Source of the DNA: an uncultured Collinsella sp.
Lineage (GTDB): Bacteria > Actinomycetota > Coriobacteriia > Coriobacteriales > Coriobacteriaceae
Assembly: GCA_900543275.1 (NCBI GenBank)
Contig: UQQL01000025.1
Coordinates: 1-24,889, forward strand
DNA length: 24,889 bases
Direction of reading: 5' to 3'
Shown here: positions 14,624 through 22,670 of the stretch, one piece after another
How positions within the stretch are numbered: position 1 is the stretch's first letter
Layout of the letters: each line of letters starts with the position of its first letter
Notes under the pieces: generated by a model
Told to the model about the DNA's origin: nothing
Databases searched by the model: none
Seen by the model: the letters and a program-made list of their open reading frames with translations, nothing else
Made by a program: the position numbers and the translations under genes

Positions 14624-15424
14624 GTGGGATTTCGCGACGTTAAGCGTTCTAAGAACGCAAAAGACACGCGTATCATTGCAATCATCAATCAAAAAGGCGG
14701 CGTCGGTAAGTCAACGACGGCTGTAAACCTTGCAGCAGCACTGGGTGAGCAGGGTCGTAAGACACTGATTGTCGATTTTGATCCGCAGGGAAACAGTACC
14801 AGTGGATTTGGAATTGAAAAAGAAGACCTTGATCACTGCATCTATGATGCATTGTTGAATGATGTGCCGGCAGAATCGCTTGTTCTTGATACAAATTGCA
14901 AAAAGGTATTCGTAATTCCAGCTACGATTCAGCTTGCAGGTGCCGAAATTGAGCTCGTAAGCGCAATTGCTCGTGAAACCCGCCTCAAAGATTTGCTTGA
15001 GCCGATTCAGGACGAGTTCGATTTTATTTTCATTGACTGTCCTCCTTCGCTCGGCCTGCTTACTATCAATGCCTTGACCGCAGCAGATAGCGTTTTGATT
15101 CCAATCCAGTGTGAGTATTACGCACTCGAGGGCGTTACGAAGCTGCTTGAGTCAATGAAGATGGTCAAATCACGTCTGAACAAGGGCTTAGACACCTATG
15201 GCGTGCTTATGACCATGTATGACTCGCGTACTTCTTTGTCGAATCAGGTTGTTGAGGAAGTTCAATCGTACTTTGGTGATAAGGCGTTTAAGACGCTGAT
15301 TCCCCGTACGGTTAAAATCTCTGAAGCTCCGTCTTTTGGAGAACCGGTAATTACCTATGCACCTCAAAACAAGGGTGCAAAAGCGTATATGAACCTTGCA
15401 AAAGAGGTGATCAAGCGTGCCTAG
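14624..15424 (+). CDS. parA: Chromosome-partitioning ATPase ParA (Soj)
   Basis: ParA is the ATPase that, with ParB bound at parS, moves newly copied origins apart. Homologues also modulate DnaA. The deviant Walker A is KGGVGKST (24-31), with the signature lysine K24, and the Walker B region is FIFIDCPPSLG. The 266-residue length fits chromosomal ParA of the Soj type. The start is GTG, preceded by AGGAGG. It overlaps parB by 8 bp. No convincing promoter is visible between the last parS and the gene. Confidence 0.97.
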   Translation: MGFRDVKRSKNAKDTRIIAIINQKGGVGKSTTAVNLAAALGEQGRKTLIVDFDPQGNSTSGFGIEKEDLDHCIYDALLNDVPAESLVLDTNCKKVFVIPATIQLAGAEIELVSAIARETRLKDLLEPIQDEFDFIFIDCPPSLGLLTINALTAADSVLIPIQCEYYALEGVTKLLESMKMVKSRLNKGLDTYGVLMTMYDSRTSLSNQVVEEVQSYFGDKAFKTLIPRTVKISEAPSFGEPVITYAPQNKGAKAYMNLAKEVIKRA

Positions 15425-16322
15425 TGCAAAGAAACGTGGCGGATTGGGGCGTGGACTCAATGCTTTGGTCTCTGAGGCCGAGTATGAGACCGGTGGTTCG
15501 TCTGCATCTGCTTCAAATGCCGTATCTGAAACAAAACTACCTATTGAGGATATCGTTCCCAACCCTAATCAACCGCGAATTCACTTTAATGAAACTGAAC
15601 TTCGCGAGTTGAGCGAGTCAATCCAAGAACATGGCGTTTTGCAGCCGCTCTTGGTTCGCAAGCATGGAAACGGCTATGAGATCATCGCTGGTGAGCGTCG
15701 TTACCAGGCGTCAAGGCTTGCAGGTCTTGAGGAACTGCCTGTCATCATTAAAGATGTTAATGATGAAGAGATGCTGGCTCTTGCTCTTATCGAAAACCTT
15801 CAGCGTTCTGATCTGAATCCGGTCGAAGAGGCTAAGGGCTATCGCCAGCTCATCAATGCTAGCGGTATGACCCAGGAGGCATTGTCGAAGGCCGTAAGCA
15901 AGTCGCGCTCTGCAATTACAAACTCGCTGCGCCTTCTCGATCTCCCCGAAGTAGTTCAGCAGATGATTTTTGAGGGTAGACTTACTGCTGGTCACGCACG
16001 TGCGATTCTTGCAGTTCCCTATGAGGATGCTCGAATTCGACTTGCAGAGAAGGTTGTTGCGGAGGGCCTTTCCGTAAGAGCGACAGAAAATCTTGCTCCA
16101 TTGTTTTCTGCCGGAGAGACACCTAAGACGCCGCGGCCTGCAACGCCTCAGTCTTTTAAAAAGGCTGCGCGTGTGCTTCGTCAGGTATTTAATACCAACG
16201 TGCGTGTGAAAAGCTCGCGTGGAAAGAATAAGATTGAGATTGAGTTTAAAGACGAGGAAGAGCTCTCTCGTATTCTTGGTGAAATGATTCAGTTTGATCA
16301 AGGAGGCCAAGATGAGGAATAA
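15417..16322 (+). CDS. parB: Chromosome-partitioning protein ParB (Spo0J)
   Basis: ParB binds parS, loads as a CTP-dependent sliding clamp and recruits SMC and ParA. After the basic N-terminal ParA-contact peptide (KKRGGLGRGLNAL, about 5-17), the CTP-binding domain shows the GERRYQAS box (92-99) and ENLQR (126-130). The central helix-turn-helix is at about 150-175 (GMTQEALSKAVSKSRSAI). The C-terminal dimerisation domain follows a linker. The 301-residue length is normal. The GTG start overlaps parA and has AGAGGTGA upstream. Its target sites lie about 0.9 kb upstream. Confidence 0.97.
   Translation: MPSAKKRGGLGRGLNALVSEAEYETGGSSASASNAVSETKLPIEDIVPNPNQPRIHFNETELRELSESIQEHGVLQPLLVRKHGNGYEIIAGERRYQASRLAGLEELPVIIKDVNDEEMLALALIENLQRSDLNPVEEAKGYRQLINASGMTQEALSKAVSKSRSAITNSLRLLDLPEVVQQMIFEGRLTAGHARAILAVPYEDARIRLAEKVVAEGLSVRATENLAPLFSAGETPKTPRPATPQSFKKAARVLRQVFNTNVRVKSSRGKNKIEIEFKDEEELSRILGEMIQFDQGGQDEE
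16300..16306 (+). promoter_or_regulatory. Shine-Dalgarno within the end of parB
   Basis: AAGGAGG lies 5 nt before ATG 16312 and inside the parB coding sequence. It sets the start of the small membrane-protein gene and rejects the upstream TTG at 16294. Confidence 0.75.
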
Positions 16323-16566
16323 GATTTTTACTGCGATTGCGTTGGCGACGACTGTCGCGGCTGGTGCCTTTGCTGGCTATAAGATCGCGACAGACGATGA
16401 ACTTCGAGGTCGTTTGCTTCGTGGCGCGCAAGATATCGTTGATACGTCCAAGAAGAAAATGGATGTTATGACAGAAGATGTTGCCATGCGCACTGCTCAG
16501 GTAACGAAAAATCCTAAGATTAATCAAGGTTGGGTTAGCAACCAATGGGAAAATGTAGGCTATTAG
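16312..16566 (+). CDS. Small YtxH-like membrane protein
   Basis: The 84-residue product has one N-terminal hydrophobic segment (about 5-25: IFTAIALATTVAAGAFAGYKI). A polar, helix-prone tail with Lys/Asp pairs follows. This layout resembles YtxH-type proteins, though the match is one of form and not of diagnostic residues. It overlaps the parB stop by 11 bp and is therefore probably translated with it. No function can be assigned. Its stop codon lies within the second palindrome copy, and a hairpin terminator follows. Confidence 0.8.
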   Translation: MRNKIFTAIALATTVAAGAFAGYKIATDDELRGRLLRGAQDIVDTSKKKMDVMTEDVAMRTAQVTKNPKINQGWVSNQWENVGY

Positions 16567-16574
16567 GTACCTAA
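16563..16574. repeat. 12-bp palindrome, copy 2
   Basis: TTAGGTACCTAA is identical to 13059-13070. It spans the stop codon of the small membrane-protein gene. Confidence 0.5.
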
Positions 16575-16596
16575 CAATTACTTAGCATATTTTTAT

Positions 16597-16636
16597 GGGT
16601 CCTTGTCTGATTCACGAGACAAGGGCCCCTTATTTT
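16597..16636 (+). terminator. Probable terminator of the parAB unit
   Basis: A 12-bp stem (16597-16608 with 16617-16628, one T-G pair) encloses an 8-nt loop. It is followed by CTTATTTT, a rather poor T-tract. The location just after the last gene of the unit supports the call. Confidence 0.7.
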
Positions 16637-16690
16637 GGCGGTAAAATTGGGACCAGTAGCAGCTGATTCAAAATTAAGGTCAATAAATGA

Positions 16691-16727
16691 AACGACCCCG
16701 GTTGCATATCCTACAACCGGGGTCGTT
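16691..16727 (-). terminator. Probable terminator of rlmN
   Basis: A perfect 14-bp stem (16691-16704 with 16714-16727) with a 9-nt loop lies downstream of rlmN. On the minus strand it is followed by TTTCATTTATT, an interrupted T-rich tract. It may act in both directions, with the parAB terminator on its left. Confidence 0.75.
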
Positions 16728-16730
16728 CGA

Positions 16731-16746
16731 TGTTTCACATGAAACG
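16731..16746. promoter_or_regulatory. Degenerate parS-like site downstream of rlmN
   Basis: TGTTTCACATGAAACG differs from parS at two of 16 positions. It sits between the rlmN stop codon and its terminator hairpin, about 2.2 kb from the main parS cluster. Confidence 0.5.
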
Positions 16747-16764
16747 TTTTGGGGTGCGACTCCC

Positions 16765-17817
16765 CTATGCGTTTTTCTGAACTTTGAAGCGCTGCTTCAG
16801 CTGTCCGCAAGCGGCGTCAATATCGTTACCACGGGAGTTACGAATCGTGGTCTCGATGCCACGGGACTCAAGACGACGCTGAAGATCCTCAACCTTATGA
16901 ATCGGCGACGGCTTGAGCGGGCTGCCCTCGATGTCGTTAAGCTGAATTAGATTAACGTGGCACAGCGTTCCCTCGCAGAAGTCGCAGAGCGCCTGCATCT
17001 CGGGATTCGTATCGTTGACGCCTTCAATCATGGCATACTCATAGGTCGGGCGGCGGCCAGTCTTCTCGGTGTAGAGCTGAAGTGCCTCGTGAAGGCGAAG
17101 CAGCGTGTACTTCTTAACACCGGGCATGAGCTTATTGCGCGTCGACTGGATGGCGGAATGTAGGGAAACGGCAAGCGTGAACTGCTCGGGGATGTCGGCA
17201 AATTTGCGAATACCGGGAATAACGCCGCTGGTAGAGACGGTGAGGTGACGAGCGCCGATACCGATGCCATTGGGGTCGTTGAGGATTCGCAGCGCCTTGA
17301 GAACCTCGTCGTAGTTGGCAAACGGCTCGCCCTGGCCCATGAAGACAACGCTCGTGGCACGTTCGCCAAAGTCGTTGGATACATGAAGCACCTGGTCGAC
17401 GATCTCCTGAGCGGTCAGAGAGCGCTTGAGGCCGTTAAGGCCGGTGGCGCAAAAGGCGCAGCCCATGCCACAGCCTGCTTGGGTGGAAACGCAGACGGAA
17501 AGCTTGTTACGACGGGGCATGCCGACGGTCTCGACGGAAATGCCATCGTGGTACTCGAGCAGATACTTGCGCGAGCCATCTTTGGAAACCTGCTTGGTGA
17601 GTTCAGTCGGCGTATCAAAGGCAAACGCCTCTTTAAGCTGCTCGCGGAAAGCCTTGGGAAGATTGGTCATATCGTCAAACGAACAAACGTTCTTCTCAAA
17701 GACCCATTCGATGAGCTGCTTCGCGCGGAAGGCGGGCTGGCCAAGTTCGGCCACGAGCTCGCGAATATCGTTTTGGCTCAAGTCGCGAATGTCCTGAGAT
17801 TTAGTCTTGGGATTCAT
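16765..17817 (-). CDS. rlmN: Dual-specificity RNA methyltransferase RlmN
   Basis: RlmN is a radical-SAM enzyme that makes 2-methyladenosine in 23S rRNA (E. coli position 2503) and in some tRNAs. The 4Fe-4S cysteines are C116, C120 and C123 in AGCGMGCAFC. The methyl-carrying cysteine is C337 in the hallmark SRGNDIDAACGQL, and C109 matches the further conserved cysteine (E. coli C118). The 350-residue length is normal. The ATG has GAAAGG upstream. It reads towards parAB and ends at a strong hairpin. Confidence 0.97.
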   Translation of the reverse strand: MNPKTKSQDIRDLSQNDIRELVAELGQPAFRAKQLIEWVFEKNVCSFDDMTNLPKAFREQLKEAFAFDTPTELTKQVSKDGSRKYLLEYHDGISVETVGMPRRNKLSVCVSTQAGCGMGCAFCATGLNGLKRSLTAQEIVDQVLHVSNDFGERATSVVFMGQGEPFANYDEVLKALRILNDPNGIGIGARHLTVSTSGVIPGIRKFADIPEQFTLAVSLHSAIQSTRNKLMPGVKKYTLLRLHEALQLYTEKTGRRPTYEYAMIEGVNDTNPEMQALCDFCEGTLCHVNLIQLNDIEGSPLKPSPIHKVEDLQRRLESRGIETTIRNSRGNDIDAACGQLKQRFKVQKNA

Positions 17818-17832
17818 GGAAGCCTTTCGATT

Positions 17833-17862
17833 TTGGGGAAACGTAGAGGGTATCGCTACAAT
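17833..17862 (+). promoter_or_regulatory. Candidate ddl promoter
   Basis: TTGGGG (17833-17838) and TACAAT (17857-17862) are spaced 18 bp apart, in the 85-bp divergent gap between rlmN and ddl. The -10 is good and the -35 only fair. Confidence 0.5.
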
Positions 17863-17902
17863 ATGGTATCAGCTGCAGAAATTATAGAGGAGGAGTCTGC
17901 CC

Positions 17903-18868
17903 ATGCCGGGTAAAAGCCTAGAGAACATGCACGTAGCGGTCTTGGCGGGCGGTCATTCCGCCGAGCGCGAGATCTCGCTCGATTCGGGAAAGAACGTTGT
18001 GGTGGCACTGAAGGAAGCCGGCTACACCTCGGTGGAGCTGCTTGACACGGCCGCTGATGACTTTATGGTAACCATGGCGACCGGCGGATTCGATGTGGCA
18101 TTTATCGCCATGCACGGCGCCGGCGGTGAGGATGGCGCCATGCAGGGTGCCATGGAGACCCTGGGTATCCCCTACACGGCCTCGGGCGTACTTGCCAGCG
18201 CCTGCGGTGCCGACAAGGAGGTCTCTAAGCTCCTATACGCCAAGGCGGGCATTCCCATTGCCCCCGGCCTTGCGCTCGAGGTGGGCGATGAAGTCGATAT
18301 CGATCATATCGTCGAGGTTTGTGGCGAGCGCTGCTTTGTGAAGCCGGCCGTCAACGGTTCCAGCTATGGCATTTCCCTGGTCCATGAGCCCTCCGAGCTG
18401 CCCGCGGCAATCGCCAAGGCGTTTGAGTACGGCGACAAAGTGCTGGTCGAGAAGTGCATCGAGGGTACCGAGGTCACCGTCGGCGTATACGGCGAAGATG
18501 ACGTGCGCGCCCTGCCGATTGTCGAGATTCGTAAGCCCGAGGACTGCGAGTTCTACGATCTGGACGTGAAGTATGTCGACCCTACGGATATCCATCGCAT
18601 TCCGGCGCAGATTTCACCCGAGAATTACGCTCGCGCTCAGGAACTTGCCTGTGCCGCTCACAAGGCCCTCGGTTGCCTGGGTATCTCGCGCAGCGACTTT
18701 ATTGTGAGCGAGGACGGCCCCGTTATCCTCGAGACCAATACCATTCCCGGCATGACCGATACGTCGCTGTATCCGGATGAGATCCGCCACACCGACGACA
18801 TGACGTTCCCGCAGGTCTGTGACAGCCTGATCCGTATGGGCCTTCGTCGAGCGGGCATTGCATGCTAA
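17903..18868 (+). CDS. ddl: D-alanine--D-alanine ligase
   Basis: Ddl joins two D-alanines with ATP to make the dipeptide end of peptidoglycan precursors. The ATP-grasp family marks are present: GGHSAEREIS with E21, HGAGGEDGAMQG (71-82), VKPAVNGSSYGIS (146-158), and the C-terminal RSDF and ETNTIPGMT (277-285). The omega-loop keeps Lys-Tyr (K223-Y224), where D-Ala-D-Ala enzymes have Tyr and D-Ala-D-Lac enzymes differ, so ordinary D-Ala-D-Ala specificity is expected. The product has 321 residues. A strong GGAGG lies 9 nt before the ATG. The end overlaps the helicase gene by 7 bp. Confidence 0.95.
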   Translation: MPGKSLENMHVAVLAGGHSAEREISLDSGKNVVVALKEAGYTSVELLDTAADDFMVTMATGGFDVAFIAMHGAGGEDGAMQGAMETLGIPYTASGVLASACGADKEVSKLLYAKAGIPIAPGLALEVGDEVDIDHIVEVCGERCFVKPAVNGSSYGISLVHEPSELPAAIAKAFEYGDKVLVEKCIEGTEVTVGVYGEDDVRALPIVEIRKPEDCEFYDLDVKYVDPTDIHRIPAQISPENYARAQELACAAHKALGCLGISRSDFIVSEDGPVILETNTIPGMTDTSLYPDEIRHTDDMTFPQVCDSLIRMGLRRAGIAC

Positions 18869-21756
18869 TCGAGGACGCGGTTTCGTCAGGAACGCCGCAG
18901 TTTGTCATCGACTCCTATGCCACGCTTGCCGACCGCGCCAAAACGCAGTCCTTCGGCCTTATCGAGGAAGATGTGATTATCCTCGATACCGAGACCACGG
19001 GTCTTTCGGTGCAGGACAACGAGCTGATCGAGATCTCGGCGGCCCGTCTTTCGGGCCGCGAGGTCATCGACCGCTTCGATACCTTCGTGCATCCCAGGCA
19101 GCTGATTCCCGCCGAGATTACCGAGCTCACGAGCATTACAAATGCCGATGTTGCAGATGCCCCGTCGGCGGTTGAGGCCGTCGCCGCTCTCGCCGATTTT
19201 GTCGGTGGCTGCCCGGTGATCGCACACAACGCCACGTTCGACCGCTCGTTTATCGAGTCGGTCAAAGGCGGCGTCAACGTGAGCGATATTTGGATCGATT
19301 CGCTGGCGCTGTCGCGCATCGCGCTTCCGCGCCTGGCCTCGCACAAGCTGTCTTTTATGGCCGATCTGTTTGGCTGCGACTCGGTATCACACCGTGCCAA
19401 TGCCGACGTCGACGCTCTGTGTGACGTATGGCGCGTGTTGCTCGTGGCGCTCACCGACTTGCCCCAGGGCCTCATGGCGCGCCTAGCCGACATGCATCCG
19501 GACGTGCCTTGGTCCTATCGTCCTATCTTCTCATTCTTGGCAGGGCAGAACCCTGGTTCTATCTTCTCTCTCAGCGCCGCTCGTGCTGACGTTCTCAAGG
19601 CCGATCGCGCCGACGATCGGGTGGACGCCGATGAACTGCCGGTTCTCAAGATGCCGAGTCGTGAGGAGATTGAGGCAGACTATGCGCCAGGTGGCCTAGT
19701 CAATCGCATGTATCCCACCTACGAGCCGCGTGATGAGCAGATCGCGATGGCGCTCGAGGTCCGCGATGCGCTGGTCACGGGCACTCATCGAGTAATTGAG
19801 GCGGGCACAGGCGTCGGCAAATCGATGGCCTATCTGGTACCTTTTGCCGAGGCAGCACGCCGTAACAACATCACGGTTGGTATTGCGACCAAATCGAATA
19901 ATCTTGCCGACCAGCTCATGTACCATGAGCTGCCAAAACTTGCCGAGCAACTGGACGGCGGTCTGTCATTTTGCGCTCTCAAGGGGTATGACCACTATCC
20001 GTGCCTGCGCAAGCTTGAGCGCATGAGCCGCGGCCAGGTCGAGATTACCACCAAGCGCGATCCGGCGGACACGCTCACGGCGGTCGCGGTCATTATGGCG
20101 TACGTCTGCCAATCAGCCGATGGCGACCTCGACTCGCTCGGCATTCGGTGGCGCAGCGTCAACCGTCCCGATTTTACGACGGCCTCGCGCGAGTGCGCTC
20201 GTCGCCTCTGCCCGTTTTTCCCTGATAAATGTTTGGTCCACGGCGCTCGCCGTCGTGCGGCGCACGCCGATGTGGTGGTCACCAACCATTCCCTGCTGTT
20301 CCGCAACGTCGCGGCCGAGGGCAGGATTTTGCCTCCGATTCGTCATTGGGTAATCGACGAGGCCCATTCCATCGAGCGCGAGGCGCGCCGTCAGTGGGCG
20401 CGCGTGGTGTCGGCGGACGAATCACGCGTTCTGTTTGAGCGTCTGGGTGGCTCGAGCACCGGCGCGCTAAGCCAGGTTTCCCGTGATTTGGCAACCTCCG
20501 AGGGCTCTACGCTCTATCTGGGCCTTACTGCCAAGGCGACGTCGACGGTTGCGCGCGCGAACATGGCAATCGCCGACGTGTTCGATGGCGTTCGCGAGCT
20601 CGGCCGCCGTGCGCGTGGGGGTTATGACAATGCCAATCTATGGATTGGCCCCGAGCTGCGCGAATCTGACGACTGGCATGATTTCTTACCGTCGGCCTAC
20701 GCTGCCATCGACGCATTGGAACAAGCTGACAAGAGCGTCGACGCGCTGGTGCAAGCCGTCGCTGCCGACAAGCCCGAGGTTGTTGTCGACCTGGGTGATA
20801 TCTCGCGCCGCCTGCACGAGCTGGCCGAGAACCTCAAACTCATCATTGATGGCACCGATGAACACTACGTGTATTCGTTGCAGGTCAATCGCAGGCTGCG
20901 TGCCGGCGGAGAGTCGATGACCGCAGAGCGCATCGATATTGGCGAGGCCTTGGCAACCGAGTGGCTGCCCGAGGTTCACACGGCTATCTTTGCCTCGGCG
21001 ACCATGACGGTGTCCAAAAGCTTTGAGCACTTCAACCATGCTGTCGGTCTCGATCGCATCGGTGCTTCAACATCATCATCGCTACACTTGGATTCGAGCT
21101 ATGATTTCGATTCGAACATGGCTGTAGTCGTTGCGGGCGATATCCCCGATCCGCGCGATCGTGAGAGCTATCTTACGGCGCTCGAGCGCGTGTTGGTCGA
21201 CGCCCATCTTGCCATGGGCGGATCGGTGCTCACGTTGTTCACCAATCGGCGCGACATGGAGGACCTATACGCCCGCGTTGAGCCCAAGATGGCCCGTGCG
21301 GGTCTGGAGCTCAACTGCCAGCAGCGCAACTCATCTCCTCGTCGCCTGCGCGACCGGTTTATCAACGAACCGACCTCGTCGCTTTTTGCGCTCAAGGCCT
21401 TCTGGGAGGGGTTTGATGCCAGCGGCGAGACGCTGCGCTGCGTCATCATTCCCAAGTTGCCGTTCTCGAGCCCCACGGACCCGCTCTCGTGCGAGCGCAA
21501 CCTGCGCGAAGACCGCGCATGGGCGCGCTATTCGCTGCCTGAGGCGGTGCTCGAGGTTAAGCAGGCCGCGGGGCGTTTGATTCGCTCGTCGACCGATAGC
21601 GGCGTGCTGATCTTGGCGGATCCTCGCCTGGTGACGAAGGGCTATGGCAAGAAGTTCTTAACGTCGCTGCCCACGAGCTCCTACCAGCGCATCGAATCGG
21701 CGCAGATCGGGCACTATCTACAGCTGTGGCGTGCACGCCACGAGCGGCGGCGCTAA
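18862..21756 (+). CDS. dinG: DnaQ-like exonuclease / DinG-family helicase fusion
   Basis: The 964-residue protein joins a DEDDh 3'-5' exonuclease to an XPD/DinG-type helicase. Exonuclease residues are D42 and E44 (DTETT), D127 (HNATFD), and H177 and D182 (HRANADVDAL). Helicase motifs are Walker A GTGVGKS (315-321), DEAH (499-502) and motif VI QAAGRLIRS (901-909). Unlike the exonuclease-fused DinG of Staphylococcus and Bacillus, it keeps four cysteines (C381, C445, C450, C457), placed like the Fe-S ligands of E. coli DinG. It probably acts in repair of blocked or R-loop-containing DNA. Translation is coupled to ddl by a 7-bp overlap. Its stop overlaps the convergent WYL gene by 4 bp. Confidence 0.93.
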   Translation: MLIEDAVSSGTPQFVIDSYATLADRAKTQSFGLIEEDVIILDTETTGLSVQDNELIEISAARLSGREVIDRFDTFVHPRQLIPAEITELTSITNADVADAPSAVEAVAALADFVGGCPVIAHNATFDRSFIESVKGGVNVSDIWIDSLALSRIALPRLASHKLSFMADLFGCDSVSHRANADVDALCDVWRVLLVALTDLPQGLMARLADMHPDVPWSYRPIFSFLAGQNPGSIFSLSAARADVLKADRADDRVDADELPVLKMPSREEIEADYAPGGLVNRMYPTYEPRDEQIAMALEVRDALVTGTHRVIEAGTGVGKSMAYLVPFAEAARRNNITVGIATKSNNLADQLMYHELPKLAEQLDGGLSFCALKGYDHYPCLRKLERMSRGQVEITTKRDPADTLTAVAVIMAYVCQSADGDLDSLGIRWRSVNRPDFTTASRECARRLCPFFPDKCLVHGARRRAAHADVVVTNHSLLFRNVAAEGRILPPIRHWVIDEAHSIEREARRQWARVVSADESRVLFERLGGSSTGALSQVSRDLATSEGSTLYLGLTAKATSTVARANMAIADVFDGVRELGRRARGGYDNANLWIGPELRESDDWHDFLPSAYAAIDALEQADKSVDALVQAVAADKPEVVVDLGDISRRLHELAENLKLIIDGTDEHYVYSLQVNRRLRAGGESMTAERIDIGEALATEWLPEVHTAIFASATMTVSKSFEHFNHAVGLDRIGASTSSSLHLDSSYDFDSNMAVVVAGDIPDPRDRESYLTALERVLVDAHLAMGGSVLTLFTNRRDMEDLYARVEPKMARAGLELNCQQRNSSPRRLRDRFINEPTSSLFALKAFWEGFDASGETLRCVIIPKLPFSSPTDPLSCERNLREDRAWARYSLPEAVLEVKQAAGRLIRSSTDSGVLILADPRLVTKGYGKKFLTSLPTSSYQRIESAQIGHYLQLWRARHERRR

Positions 21757-22670
21757 AGCGGACAGACGAGGGTTTTTGCCATATCGCACAGACGCTTTGA
21801 CAGGGCGGGGTCATCCAAGATGCGGATGGCTCCGCCCGCTGCGATTATCTGGCTCAGCAGCCAACGCTCGGAGCCGTAATGTACGGTTACCGTTGCCATG
21901 TCTGTCCCGCTGCGCTCGATTAGGGTGATGCCGGCCCAGTCCAGATGCTCCGCCATATCGAATGGCATCAAGAGCTTTGCGCTACGCTGCGTCCGGGCAA
22001 GGGAATCGTGGAGGGATGCAACGTCCGGTGCGTGAGGCACGACGGAGTCTTCCGTCAAGGCGAGTCCCTCGATTTTATCCATGCGATAGGTGCGCTGCTC
22101 ATCGACCGCGATGTCCCAGGCAATCAGATATGTTTGGTCGCCGTTTGCTGTAATGCGCAAGGGGTCGACCAGACGCTCGCGTGGCCGCGCATCGTCCATC
22201 GAGCGATACGAGATACGACAGCGAACGCCGTCCTGAATGGCGCAGCTCAGCTGCTGCCAGTGCGACCCGTGGTTGACGGTGTCAAAGACGTGCTGGTTAT
22301 AGCCGAGCTCTTCGGGTAGAAGAGCATGCCGAATTCGAGCCGCCGCCTGGGGCTCGATCCCCAACGATTCAAGTTCGTGGTTGAGCACAGCGCCCTCGGC
22401 GGCACTCAGGCGCAGCGGTAGTACACGCCCGGCGTCACCGGTGAGGACCACGCGCTCGCCGTGGCATTCGCAGATGATACGCGCACCCGATTCTCGGTCC
22501 GCGAGCGTCGAGACGATCTCGAGAATCTCGTCGAGCGACGCCCCCGTGATGTCAAAGCGACTGCAAATCTCGGTTCGTGTCATGCCGCTCTCGCCGGCGG
22601 CGTAGAGGGCCTCCATGATGTCGATGGCGCGCGAGAGCCTCTGCTCGCTGGTGAGTTTACGCACGGGCAT
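21753..22670 (-). CDS. WYL-domain transcriptional regulator (PafC-like)
   Basis: The product of about 305 residues has an N-terminal winged-helix region (LSRAIDIMEALYAAGESGMTRTEICSRFD). A central WYL domain follows, with RISYRSMDDARPRERLVDPLRI, then TYLIAWDIA and TYRMDKIEGL, and a C-terminal extension. WYL domains sense ligands or nucleic acids, and actinobacterial PafB-PafC pairs activate a RecA-independent DNA-damage response. The ATG at 22670 is preferred. A TTG 21 nt upstream keeps the frame and sits within the end of the preceding gene. The gene overlaps that WYL gene by 14 bp, so the two are surely translated together. Assignment to PafC itself is inference. Confidence 0.85.
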   Translation of the reverse strand: MPVRKLTSEQRLSRAIDIMEALYAAGESGMTRTEICSRFDITGASLDEILEIVSTLADRESGARIICECHGERVVLTGDAGRVLPLRLSAAEGAVLNHELESLGIEPQAAARIRHALLPEELGYNQHVFDTVNHGSHWQQLSCAIQDGVRCRISYRSMDDARPRERLVDPLRITANGDQTYLIAWDIAVDEQRTYRMDKIEGLALTEDSVVPHAPDVASLHDSLARTQRSAKLLMPFDMAEHLDWAGITLIERSGTDMATVTVHYGSERWLLSQIIAAGGAIRILDDPALSKRLCDMAKTLVCPL

